Position numbers and translations under genes: made by a program
The notes under the pieces: generated by a model
Told to the model about the DNA's origin: nothing
Database searches by the model: none
What the model saw: only the letters and a program-made list of their open reading frames with translations
Shown: positions 45,944-58,858 of the stretch, piece after piece
Position numbering within the stretch: position 1 is the first letter of the stretch
How the letters are laid out: the number at the start of each line of letters is the position of its first letter
Source of the DNA: Membranipora membranacea
Taxonomy: Eukaryota > Bryozoa > Gymnolaemata > Cheilostomatida > Membraniporidae
Direction: 5' to 3'
Assembly: GCA_914767715.1 (NCBI GenBank)
Contig: OU612074.1
Location: 11,382,062-11,446,061 of the forward strand
Length of the DNA: 64,000 bases

Positions 45944-48900
45944 TCAAAGTCTGTTACTCTTGACAGCACGGGCTCCAATGTTTGTGGATGGTGATTGTCT
46001 CATCTTCAGTTTCGGCGGTTTCGATGAGGTCTTAGTTGGTCTTGTTCGATATCTACCAACGGATTGTGATCCAAGCTCTCTGTAAAAAAAATGAGATTAC
46101 TTCGGATGTCGTTCATTCACTGTTTACAGTAAATCATTATATCGTTTATATAATTTACTCAGTTCTCTAAGTTTGCAAACTTTATTTAAGACATCTTACT
46201 GTAAAACATGAATAAGCCTCAACGGAAATTGAGAACTGATAATAACAAATTGCCCTTGCTTCAACTTTTATTCTTCACTTATAAAACAGACACATAACAT
46301 AAACCGTAGTAAAACATATTATATAGACATATATATGACAATCATTTATCACTCTTCCTTTTGAAAGTTAATTATCTTGAATAAGCGTAGCAGCAATTTA
46401 CAGCAATAGGGTGTTGGATGTTTGGAGTTGCAATCCCTATTTTCAGAGGAGTAATTTATAGCAATGTTTAAGCAGACACATATATATAATGTAGATATAT
46501 AGATATACAGCAGTAAAACTTATATTAATGCATAAAGAGCAGTTCTTCATCATTTACTATTTCTACAGCAATAATGAGTGAGCCTATCAGCAGTTGGTAG
46601 AAGCTCAAATGATGAGATCAGATTGTAAAGAGCAATATTTAAATATTCAAATTATGATAGCGACCTTTGACTGAGACTTTCAGTAGATGATTGAGAATAA
46701 TTCTGTGAGCTAGAAGATTGGGCAAATTAAAACATCAATTTAAGTAGTATTCTCAGATTTATATTGGACCTTTACGTATCTCAAGATGCCTGTGGATTGA
46801 AGCTTATCATTAGTCACTTTTTAACTTAATCATCACCTTTGAACATGAATTTGAAGTGTGAGAACTTCTTTGTAGCTATGAACTTTAGTGAGTACTACTA
46901 AGGCTATAGCTCTGTCTATAATATAAGGGCTCAAATGACTGTTATACCAAAATCATATTTGAAGACCCTTCATACCATTACTAAAACAAGGCATGTTTGA
47001 CACATGTACATGACACAGTAACTACTCACAATTGACTTGGAGTAGATTGAAGGGTAATACTTGATGCTACTGAACTTTCATCTGTTGTCACATAGCTGGC
47101 TGAGTTACGTAATCTCATCGGTGACTCCTGAGGAGTAAGTTTCGATTTGGTGCTCCTACTAGGCTGTCCTCTCCCATGCTATGTAGATTTGAATACAAAC
47201 ACACTGTTCACGGATTTTTAATATTGGTACATGAGTACTCCATCAAAGATGAATTTTCTCTAAAGCAGGGTTTGCATTCAGTTTCAGCCTCACAAACTTT
47301 CATGTGTGTACTATATCCGTAGTTACGGTTTACATGGAATTATGCAAATTAGTATTTAACATTAGCTCAATGTATTTCCACCTTCCCATCTGATCTGATA
47401 CGAGAAAGGACAATATTATTGATCACTTAAATTATCCAGATGTACCCATGTACTTTATAATAAAGCTAGACAAGACACCATATACAGCTGAAGATAGGCA
47501 CTTAATTGTTGGGCAACGTAACGACATTCGAAGGTGTAGAAGCAAAATTTTTAAGCCTAGAATTAGTATCATATAACTGTTTAGGACAAGCTTCTATATC
47601 TATTGTAATGTTTAAACTCAAATTCGATCAAAATTGATCGAGTTATCGACAAAGAACCTGGATTTTGAACAATAAATTAATGATAGCATCATTGCTTCTA
47701 CACCTTACAATGTCGTTACGCCGCCAACAATTAAATTCCTCAGTGCCTCAATGCTAATGCTCCATATAGTGTAAAGTGTATTATCAAGTCATGGATGTAC
47801 CAAAAATGCAAATAATACTGCAACTGAAAGAACTTCGAACCAAATTGTCAATTCTGTTGTAACTAATGAGTACGAACACCGTTACAAAACAAAAAATATG
47901 AAATGGGAAGAGAAAGTTGACTTGTCTTCATTACCTGGTAGTTCCAGTAGGGGTTCAAACCAATTATGTTTTTACGACCCATCTATCATTCAAAACATAC
48001 AAATAAAGAAATTTGACAACATCCTTAAACCATGAGCCTTTCTATACAGTTAAATACTAATCACATTATGAGTGTTATATTATCTGAAACAAACCTTTAG
48101 AAAGGTTGATTTCGATTTCTCAGTGCGGGTCTTTCTAAGCTCTACTACTACTCCAGTATCATCTGCTGACAGTGCTGAACGTTTTTCCCTTTTCCTTATT
48201 ACAGCTAATTTACCAGGTCCTCTACGATTGTTGCGTATTCTAGTAGTAAGAACAAGCATAGGTTTAAAGTTCTATCTGATTTTTAGAGTGAAACTCCATT
48301 CATGCTATTTGTATCACTAGGAACCAGACTCTCTGAATGCAAACAGGTTTTCAAAATGCAAACATGCAAGTGAATAGCCTAAGGGTTAAAGCTTATTCCT
48401 CAAATTTATACTATACTATATACTAAATTTAAAATTGACAAAGTCAAACAACGATACCTGTCTTGGGTAGTTTTCATTTGCGCTTTGACGCCAAATGTGT
48501 CCCAGAGATCTCGAACATTTTCCTTAAATGGTTTAACAACAATCTTTGGGAACTTCAGTACTCGATTTGTCTGCAAATCATAACTGCCAATGAGTTACGA
48601 AAAATCAAGTTTGAGGCAAATCAACCAGACATGGGCAGAAAGTCTATTTGTCAAAACCAGCTACGTTTTAGTTTGTTGTTGACTTTTTTCACTCGGTCTT
48701 ATTACAAACTTTGTTTCTTATATATGGACCGAGCCATCGCCTGTAAGGGATATGAAGATGTAATTGTGTAAGTATTTCAATGGAAAATGTCTTATTGTCA
48801 CAACTGCACAGTGTCACAGTTAATAGGTGACTCGGTGATAAATTAAATAAAAAAATAGAGTAATGAATACAGTGACAAGGGCTACCATGATGGAAAAGGG

Positions 48901-51900
48901 ATGTGTAGATTCAATATCATTATCATTTGACCAAAGAGTTGGAGCTGGAGTTGACTCTAACTTGATTTGAAATAATAGGGAGACAATATTGATGGAAATC
49001 ATTGGCATAGTTCCACAAGTATTCTAAAAGGAATTAAGAGGAACACCCACAGTACCTTAGTGATAGAGTTATTCAATGACTCAAAAAACTTTGTGGGTTT
49101 GACAGTGTATAAAAGTAAATAATAATATTTGTTCCAACAGCATTCTGGCATTATTATTGATACCTTTTTACTGTGCTGATATTTTCTCTGACCCACAAGC
49201 ACAGTAAATTTTATCCGCTCACGCTCGAGTGCGCTGTGCTTCTCATAATCAGTCAGCCATTTCACTCCCAGGAAACAGTCAAACGGAGATTCAAACCTAC
49301 AAGTTGTGAACAGATTTTTCTTGTATTTTTGAGAAAGTACATCCTATGTCATTCAGGATATGAGCTCCTGACTAATTCTTTCTCTTGAGTGTCAAGTATA
49401 AAGATTAGTACTTTTCCAAACAATTGATACCTAGTAGCTTACACTGGATCAAGGAGAGCGATTGACTCCCTTACTGCAATTTCATCATCAGAAAAGCTAC
49501 ATCATTAGGTCAATTCAATTTCTATATATGTGTGTTTGTTTCAGTTGAAACCAGATAAGGAGACAAACCTGTTTGCTTGCAGAGATCTGAGAACTGGTTT
49601 AAGATTATCAAGGATATGATTATTCTTTTCCTCCAGAGTTGACCAGAAGGGAGTAGGCCTAAAACTGATCCCTGGTTTTGTATATGAGCTGAACATAGCC
49701 TTCATATCGTTCACTTCAGACTGAGCTCGGGGGAAGGATCTATAATTTAAGAAGTTACAGAGCTACCAAATCAAAATTGCTTCAATACATTGATGCTAAC
49801 CTCCTTCCTACTAACAGACTAGCTGGATGGAAACTTACATGCACCAAGCACAACATTTTTCCAACAGCATATCCAAGTTTGGATTTGCTGCTCTCTTTGG
49901 ATACTTTTTGTTGGCAATCATAAGACTATAAATGGGCTTAAAAGTTCAAACAATTAAATCATTTTATAACAAAATATAGAAATAAGGTAGTGCAATATAT
50001 ATTCCGTTGTCAATTGAAGTTTAAATAGTTTTTCTGTAGTTGACTGCAACAAAGTATAATGGCCATATATGTTACGGTTTGTCATTAAATCATGCCGACT
50101 AACCTGTATATCAATTTGGGTTCAAATCTCAGTTTGAATTCAGGCAGCTGACGAAGTGAAGATTTGAAAGATTTCTGCTTCCCATCTTCAGGTTTACTGC
50201 TTTTTCCTCCAGGTAAGTTAGGAAGCATCACTACAATAAAACCAAACACTTCATTTTATCATTATTACGAAGATAGATATAATACTCATATACTGCCAAG
50301 TAAAGAAAACCCCTCTACAACCCAAGTGCTGGCAGCCATACTATTACAGGTCCTAACTTCATAAGGCCGTATTATGATACAAATAGGTCCGTCCTATATA
50401 TGCAATCATAACATCCTATAATATTAGTCTGATATGAATGAACCTGAGCTATACCAACTTAGGAATTTCTGTCAGCACCATTTGACTGAATAGATACCAA
50501 AGTGATACTATCAGCTTCAAATTTCTTTAATTGTGTGTGTTTAGTACAGGTACAGTACTTTGACACATTGCATGTGATAAGCAGGTTTGGAACAAACCAT
50601 AATCTTTAATTTGTTTGTGTTAGGACACAGGGAGACTTTTACATTTTGTATTTGATAAGCATACAGGCTCACGCTGGTTTTACACATACCATGATCTTTA
50701 ATTGCTGATCTGTTCTGTCGAAAAAAGTTGAGCTGACGTTGTGATTTAAAATCTTTTTTCTCTTTCGCAATCACTGCCAAGACTGATTCCCATTTTCTCA
50801 TTTTCTCCTTGCTCTGTCTCATGGGTAATGACCTGCGTAAAGGTTGAGTACGTCTCTGTTGAATTAAAATGCAAAATATCATTCCATAAAAAATAAATTA
50901 TATTATTTTTATTTCAATGCCGTTATCATGTCGAAGCATGTTGTTTTACTCCCGCTGGTGCTTATACTTCTGAGTGGGATTGCTGCTGATAAGGGCCATA
51001 CACAGTGCCATTGAATCATAACAGTAAAACATTGAGTCACAACAATGAGTCATGGCGTTGAGCCTTGACATCGAGTCATGACATTGAGCCACGAAATTGA
51101 GTCATGCTTTGAGTCATGACATTGTGGCATGACACTGTCAGCAAGAAATGACCTTGTTTCATAGAAAATAATGCATAACAAAGATTCCCAACAATATTTT
51201 GTCATATTTACTGAGCCTTAAATATTATAGACATAATATTTAATTACTAGAACGTAAAACATACTTTTTGAATCTTGAACCTCAACAATTCTATCTTTTG
51301 TTTACTTATAGATATATACATATAGAGAAAAAATCATGATGTTACCAAATAAAAGTCCGAATGTTAAAATTAATTATAGTCATTCAATTTACATTCTGAT
51401 CCTACCTCAGATCCATCCTCAGATTACTAAGCCACTTTACCTTACTCCACAGCTCGCCTCCCCTGTTCGGCTTCTCACTAAAACGAAATATTGGTTTGGT
51501 AATAAATCTGTGTGAACACATTCCTTTATATTATATTCTTAAGGATAGGGAGTGCTTGGTGCCAATTTGACACAAAAGTAAAGCTGTTCAAGCCTTGGAT
51601 AAAGTTTGTAAAATTTACTCGTGCCATTTCTATCAAAATGATCGATAACACCCCAATTTAGCTCCGACCATCATCATCATAAAAAATGGTGAAGAAAGAA
51701 TAATGTCCTATATTGAGAATTGATGTACTTTACTACCAATAAAAGTATGATAGGGTGAAAGCAGCAGGGTATAAAGGGAAAAAGTAAAAATGTAGGGTAG
51801 GGTAGGGAGAAATCAATCTCTCAATGTGCTTTGACTTCTGGACTACAAAGCTATAAGCTTGCAAATTTGAATCAACTTCCTAGACTCAAAACTATGCTCT

Positions 51901-54900
51901 CCGTGATCTTGGTCAGGAAAGAAGTTGTTTTATGTATAAGATTTAGTGTGAATCTGTTTTGCATACCCGTAACTATTGTGCTCAATACTAGGAGCATATT
52001 GTTTTTAACAGCATGTTTGATATTCAGTTACCCTTGGAGAAGGCCTGACAAAAAGTGATTGAGAAAGAACAACTTACATTTCTTTTTCAGGTGTTACAAG
52101 CTCAGGTGTGTTAATCATATCATCTAAGGTCATCTTGAGGTACTCACTATTCATTGGTGCCTTTCTGCTGATAAAAGCTCTAACAGCCTCAACACAATCT
52201 GACCTAAACTTATCCAGTGATCTATCAATAGAAATCAGATGAGGCTGTATTCTATCTTTCCTCACTAATAACATAATGTGGCCTGTATAAAAGCTATTAC
52301 ATGGTCTGTTAACTAAATATTGCATTGTCCATTTTGAGTACCATCGATACTTTTTTCAGAAAACTTGTCGAAAGGTGTTAAATACAGTTTTAAAAATTTG
52401 CCGCCTTTGACACAAACTGGTTGAGTCGAAATTCTATCCTTGCTTATTCAACTTACACACAAAATATAGGTAAATATTACCTGCGGTATTCATGGTAGGC
52501 ATTTGGTTTTCTTGTCAGCCTATCAATGTTGTGAGACATGTTGAGTAACGTCTTTCTTATTGTGTTATCTCTTCTCTTTAGGATCAGCTTCATTGTACAT
52601 CTATCACAGTGTCTGTAAATCACACAATGTCAATTTGTATTTTGTGGCAGAAGCATACTCTCATGTGAAATAGGATAAAGCCTCTCGGTACCAAGGTCTT
52701 TGAAAAACTTGGTTGTTAGATGCGCCTCTTTAATGTCAATTTATAAATACGCTGTCTGAGCAAAGCTACATATTTCAAATCAGCAGTATTCAAACATATT
52801 TTATTTCATTCTAAAATTGTTTGAGTATCTGCAACGTCTCACCTATGATACTAACTTGAGAACTCCTGGTCCGATTCCCTTGATTTTTCATTCTAATTGT
52901 AGCTATTCCTTGTTTAGCAATTTCCAAACCCTCAATTATCTTCAATTTAATTTCTTATGATTGTGATGGCAATTTATAAAATCTAAACCACCAGTGCCCA
53001 TGCAAAAGAATAGGAGCTGTCAATAACTGGGAGCATATGGCTCAGACGCCTCACAACCAGTTATTCGTATTGATCCAGGATTGGCAGCGCAAAGTAGTCC
53101 CAATAAAATTAACTTGTGATAATCAATCGTAGTAACAAGCCTTGATATGAATTTCAAGTACTAGAGAAGGAAAGCTCTATGATAACAGACAGGAATTAAC
53201 AAGCAAGCTTCTGATCAATTGTAAAATACACTAAAATGACCTGTTTTTAGAGACTTATATTACTACGCCAAATTTGGTGCAGAAATATATCAGGCAAAAA
53301 ACCATGAATGGTTGGATTTTCCTCTGTATTCATGAGGCATTTATTTCAATTCATGTAGAGATGTTGATTCAAAACTTGGGAATATACTAAAAGGATATCT
53401 TTGTAGGTAATTCACATGTAATTGTTCACTCAACATTTATATTATATTTGAAATTAGCTGGGCAAAATGAATATTGAGTTAACATCCTGTGTCTGGAAGA
53501 CTGTGTGATAGGCATTCTTATTAAACCCCTTCTCCATCACAAAAGTTTCATTTGTTCACAATAAATGCATACTCCCCTCACCAAGGCCTTGGAGGACGCC
53601 CATATTAGAAAGAATAATTCAGTCTAGATAAGGTTTTAACATAATTTTACTTCTCGTTTTGTCAGGTAAAAGTGCATTTTGATCAAAACTTGACTATTTT
53701 AGGAGTATGATAATTCAAAATTGCAAAATGGCACATCAATTTTTATCGATCAATACTGGCCAGCCCTGGGTAAGGGAGGGCACTAGGGTAATCAACTTTG
53801 TCCACCTTGGCCAACAATCGACACAGCTCACTTCCATTATAGCATTGTCAACGCTTATGGCTGAGCTATCAGTATGTGAATTTTGCTGCAGTTTTTTTTC
53901 AAGTCAAATCGAACATTAAACATTTTTGTTGTTACGGCTGCATGATATAAGGGCAGTCTTTATGTATTGACTGCATTTTTTGCTCCAAGAACTTGCAATT
54001 TCTTTTTATATGAGCATAGTGACACTAGGTTTTGACATGTTGCTGAGCTTCAGTGACGCGTTATGATGTTACGTCATGGCGTAACGCCGTCACATTTTGG
54101 GTTTAGACTTCTTTGATCATGTTGATTGAGCAACCCCAAAAAAATTTTTGGCGAGGCACGTCCTTAAAAGTTTGTCTTTGTCCAGTCTGTTGATATGTTT
54201 CATTGTTTTTCGAAGCTATTTTATCACAGCTATCATAAATGGTTACATAAACAGCCTCAATCTGAATCAATGCAATCAAATATAATATTTCATTTTTTAT
54301 GTTTTTTGGTTCACCAAATTTTCATTTAGACAATTGGAAAACATTTCTCCATTATATTCATTGTCAATAAGAAATCAAGCAATATTCAAAATTGCTGAAA
54401 AGGAAAGATCACCATGTTGCAGGCTGGCGCCATTGATTGAATGATTTACCATTGCCATGTATTTGAGATCAATATCAGAATTTGATTATTTATTAGTAAA
54501 ACTTACATTCTGTCTAGCGCCGTTGTAAGTTCTTTTTGACATGAAGTACAATGCTTCTTCTTTTGCACGGCAGCCTGTTCAACCAGATAGTGGTGTTTGA
54601 TACCTAATCTGATCTCTTCGGTTTTCTTTTCTGTATATAATCTCTCCTTTACTAACTCCTTAGGGAACTTCAGCAACCCCAATGCTTGGTCATTTATCAT
54701 GCAGTCTTGAATACTGTAAGAACACGACAAGATTCAATTGATCATTATCACTGCGCTATTTTGTGCATCAGTGTTACGGTGTGCAGGGACAAAATCAGTA
54801 GAAATAAGATAGTAGGTCTTTTTTTCAAGTCTGGTGAACAGCAACTAGTTTGTGTGCACGGGCAGTGACCATCTTAAATCGTCAAATCAACTTTGCTAAG

Positions 54901-57900
54901 CTGATAGACATTAAATTGGTTTATATGCTCACCAATGGAAACTAGAAATACACCTGGGTTCAAAGATAATATTTTGCACATGAAAATATTAAAGGAAAAA
55001 TAACGCAAGTGTTATTGTCCTCTCATCAATCACAGCTGGGAGACAACACTGCCAAGTTCTTCTCGAAGCTGCTAAAAAACCATCTGAGAAAGTCTAAGCG
55101 CAAGTGGATAAGGCAAAAACTGAGTATTAATAACTCAAAGTCAACGTGGAGTACCATAAAGATCCTGAGCTGCAAAGAAAAAACAACCAAAACTAAAAGT
55201 GTTTACACTATAAACGAAGAACTCATGAATCCTAAATCTGCCGCTGAAACCCTGAACACATACTTCACTGACATATCTGGCGTACCCACTGACATAGATA
55301 TTGATTGTGTTACATCTGATCTTCCTGATTATGAGCTGACAGTCAGCATCGGCCAAGTCAAAGCCTGGATATACCAGATCCATACGAGTAAGTCGACATG
55401 CTCATCCGACTACCCGTCGTTGGTCACAAAAATGTGCAGCGAAGATTTATGTGTTCCATTGTGCAATCTTATAAATAATTGTCTAAGATCTGGTGTTTTC
55501 CCTGATATCTGGAAAAAGGCTGAAATTGTGCCGTTTGAGAAAACTAAATGTGCCGAGAAACCTTCTGATTTTAGACCAATATCACTTTTATGGAATCTTG
55601 GTAAATAAGTTGAGAAAGCTATCATGTATTTTTATGCCCGTTCTGTTTTATCAACTCTTAGTGCTGGCCAGTTTGCATATCAAGCGGGTAGGTGTACTAC
55701 TGATGCTATTCTATTAGCCGTCGATACCCCAACACGCATGTTGGATGAGGCAAAAGTGAATACCGTGCCTGCGACTTTCCTTGATATGTCCAAAGCCTTC
55801 GACAGGATGGATAAAGGCAAACTCATAGAAATGTTAGCTGATCGTGGTATAAACTAACGTCTGGTGCTGATCATACACAGTTTCCTTAGTCAACGGCAGC
55901 AGAACGTCAAACTGGGCAGTGAGCATAGTTCCACACTCTCAACCAAGAATGGTACACTTCAAGGTGCTCTCTTGGGTCCAATGTTCTGGCTGTTGTACAT
56001 AGATACTCTGTCTCCTTCATGCACTACCATCAAGTACGCCGATGACGTGACACTCATACCGTCTTCATCTAGCGAAAAGACCAAACAACAGCAGCAAGCT
56101 ATAGACGAGACCACAGAATGGTGTGTTGAGAATAACATGGCCAATCCAACAAAATCAGTGAGCATGACGTTCTCAAATGTGCACAACAGTCAAAAGATCG
56201 AGCCGCACAGACTCTCAATGAGCGGTGACGTTAAGGAAACGAGACAAGCACAAAGTTTTAAGGTGTCGTGATTGACAACGATCTGACATTCAAACAACAC
56301 GTTGATCACCTCTTGAAAAAGACTAGACCAATAATATATACACTGATAGACTTCAAACGATCTGGAATGCCTATCAGTGCACTGACACATTTCTACATAG
56401 CATGCATCCGTCCCATTCTCCTGTATGCTTCTCCCTCCTGGTATTCCATGCTCTCTCAGCAACAAAGAATGAGGATCCTGCGTGTAGAAAATTTGGTACT
56501 AAAGGTTCTTGATCCGTCTGGTCTCAATTACAATGACCGAACAGCGAACATTGAGATACATGAAGTGCTTGATCTCCTCAGCCAGAAAAGCCAAGAGTAC
56601 ATATATAATATAGAAAATAACACAGAACACTGCCTTAATGGTGTGATGGCAAGTTACAAACCAACAACTGTTCCTCGAAGGTCAACTCGACTGGCCCAGA
56701 AACCAAGACCAAGGGCACGCATCGCACTGAGGGCAAACTTTCCATTTTTATGTTACATGTGAGCTTTTGTCTCTCTTTTTAATTCCAATATGCAAAATAG
56801 TGCAAACTTTTTTCGCATTTTTCTGATTGAAGATCATTAGCAGATTTTTTGATTTTAATAAAGCCCGATATACTGATTTTTCTAGCATTTGCATGATAAA
56901 ATGTATGCTTCGTATGAATTTACACTCATGCCTTTTGTTCTGATCAATAATTGAATTCTCATTTGAAGCACACCATAGATTTATGACCACTTATGGGTGG
57001 CCAACCAAACCCCAGAAGTGGATGGACTGCAGTGGTATTCGAACCCACGAACTTAAAAATTAGCATGCTAAACTAACTGTGCTCTAACAAACTGAGCCAC
57101 TTCCTACTCCTGGCGCGACAATGAAGACTTGATGAGTCAGCACTACTGCACAGAATCATTCAATAAAAACTGCAGTGTATTGGCTTGAGTCAGACAGCTG
57201 CAATGCGAGTTTGTGCCATTACATTATCAAAGAGTCAACTTCAAAACTTCAACCTCAAATTGATAGTTTGATAATTTCATGCTATTCACTCGCATTGCAG
57301 TTGTCTAAACACTTAGATTAGGATTTGAGTAACCTTTTGGTTGCAGTCTACACGTTGTTACTATATGAATTTGATCAAATGCATATTTTTATAGTGCCAA
57401 TGTGTTTCGCTTCCAGTGGCTGTGGGTGGTTACAAGAGCCAACAATTCAACTAATGGAGAGTAAGAATAAATTTGCACACTTCTTCTATATACACATAAT
57501 ACTCACCATCTTCTATAAAGAATACAGGAGCCGCTTATGTTTGTCATTTTGTTACTACCGGCAGCTTTCTTTAGAGGAACGGTTTTAACGCCGGCAGCAG
57601 CCCTTGTGTGTAAAATAGTAGGTTTGCTTGATGATTTAGTTGTAGGATCTGAACATATGCTAGTAAGGTTTACATTGAAGTGTCCAGTAGTAGGCCTCCG
57701 TCGTTTCAGTATGTGCTCTTTGTAGTAATCACAATTCAAAGCCTCACTAGCTATCGGATAGACCGCAGGCCTCATCTGCCATGATCTGTGTATCGGCTTA
57801 GATTGAGGGAATCCTGTCTTCCTGCACTCATGTGTAGATATAACAGGTAGATTCAGTGATTTATATCCAATGCCATGCATGGTGACAACCGCAGAGCTAA

Positions 57901-57939
57901 AATAAGCAGCAGCTGAAGGCTGAGTATTAGAGAGCAATC
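45944..57939 (-). CDS. Unrecognised basic protein with paired CxxC motifs, 12 exons
   Basis: Exons in transcript order: 57507-57939, 54507-54713, 52481-52612, 52078-52305, 51441-51477, 50690-50855, 50104-50230, 49569-49739, 48458-48583, 48095-48239, 47030-47178, 45944-46079 (TGA). Every junction has GT-AG and matching phase. Counting from the ATG at 57880 the product is 665 residues. The first exon also has a TTTTTCAG acceptor at 57940, so an upstream exon and an earlier start are possible. Residues 180-199 hold CTSC, 12 residues, then CDRC: a likely zinc site. Around it are helical, charged segments. The last third is Ser/Lys/Arg-rich and probably disordered, with the SALSADDTGVVVELRKTR block shared with the plus-strand copy. 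I do not recognise the family. The intron at 54714-57506 carries a LINE and a SINE. Confidence 0.87.
47502..47733. mobile_element. MITE with 45-bp terminal inverted repeats
   Basis: TTAATTGTTGGGCAACGTAA at the left mirrors the right end, and GGTGTAGAAGCAA closes both arms. About 232 bp, in an intron of the minus-strand gene. Non-coding. Confidence 0.85.
49199..49310. repeat. Dispersed repeat, paired with 8757-8860
   Basis: Shares AAATTTTATCCGC, CAGTCAGCC and GGAGATTCAAAC with the copy near 8.8 kb. GGTTTGAATC on the minus strand resembles a B-box. Confidence 0.5.
51028..51132. repeat. Degenerate TTGAGTCATGACA tandem repeat
   Basis: About eight imperfect copies of a 12-14-bp unit in an intron of the minus-strand gene. 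Confidence 0.7.
55009..56762 (+). mobile_element. Decayed non-LTR retrotransposon, reverse-transcriptase region
   Basis: Reading-frame pieces give the blocks of a LINE reverse transcriptase in order: SDFRPISLL, FAYQAGRCTTDA, FLDMSKAFDRM, NGTLQGALLGPM, IKYADDVTLI, then a C-terminal region with DNDLTFKQHVDHLLKK. In-frame stops fall after LLWNLGK (about 55605) and after ADRGIN (about 55855), with a frame change near 56267. The 5' part with the endonuclease is missing. It is a dead, 5'-truncated copy in an intron, opposite in strand to the host gene. The clade (CR1/Jockey-like or other) was not settled. Confidence 0.9.
57028..57102 (-). repeat. tRNA-like SINE head
   Basis: The minus strand reads GTGGCTCAGTTTGTTAGAGC (A-box) and GGGTTCGAATACC (B-box) at tRNA spacing. 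The anticodon arm is irregular. It lies just downstream of the LINE, in the same intron. Confidence 0.65.
57190..57307. repeat. Small inverted repeat
   Basis: ACAGCTGCAATGCGAGT and ACTCGCATTGCAGTTGT flank about 80 bp. Probably a small non-autonomous element in the first visible intron of the minus-strand gene. Confidence 0.7.
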
Positions 57940-58858
57940 CTGAAAAAGCAAGAAATATTTTCATTGTGTAATTGAGACAATGGATAAAAAGATTTGGTAT
58001 TTGTTAGAAGTTATCCCTTCTTTGCTAAATAATATAGATGTTATCATAGTGAAAGTAAGGCTAAAAGTTGAACAAAATTGATATTATGACATCACTTTAT
58101 ATACGCTTTTCTATTTGGCAGGCAATATTATCCTCGATAGATGTTTACCATAACGCGCCAAAGAAATTACGGCAATGAGCGGGGTTTCAATCTCGAAGAA
58201 TGAGCAGTAAAATAGGCGTTCTCCAAATATAACATAGTTTTGGCTTTGGTAACATGGTACACGAGTACTAGGGATAATCTGCAGTTTGCAGCAAATGTGA
58301 CTTGAATTGTTCTGTAAAGAAAATATGCGCATGGTGGCATAATAATGGAATACAATCACTCTGAGTATAATGTATAGGGCTGAACATATATTATTTCACC
58401 AAAAGTCTCGGAAATTGGTTGGGGAAAAAAACAAACTAATTCCAAGTCACTTCCGCAAGAATGTGGGCATTTATAAGTTTGGTCCTAACTTAGCAATATT
58501 GAAATACGGCATCGCTTCAAATTATGAATATAATGATGATTTGGGAAAGCTACATAGGCTGCTTATATTGTATAAAGACTAAGTGTTTTCTTCCAAGTGT
58601 CTGCTTATTTAATCACCACGTATTTATTTATTTGTTTAAAGAGGTTTTCTAGAAAGTTTACAGATAACAGAGTAGTTAAAAAGTAACTTGTTGACCTCTA
58701 CACACAGTTAAATACACACCCAAAAAAAAGGGGTTATACATAAATAAATGACGATGTTCTAGAAATGGGAAAGTAAGTTATATATGGCTTTATAGAAATA
58801 GCAAATGATATATATTTATATAAAATTATTTTTCTTGTGACGATTATTATCAAAAGTA
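57940..58858. other. Region between divergent genes, nothing recognised
   Basis: Upstream exons of the minus-strand gene, or of the plus-strand Mab-21 gene, may lie here, but none could be supported. Confidence 0.4.

Noticed and set aside
51028-51132. CRISPR-like array
   Set aside because: Units are 12-14 bp, imperfect and without spacers, in an animal intron.
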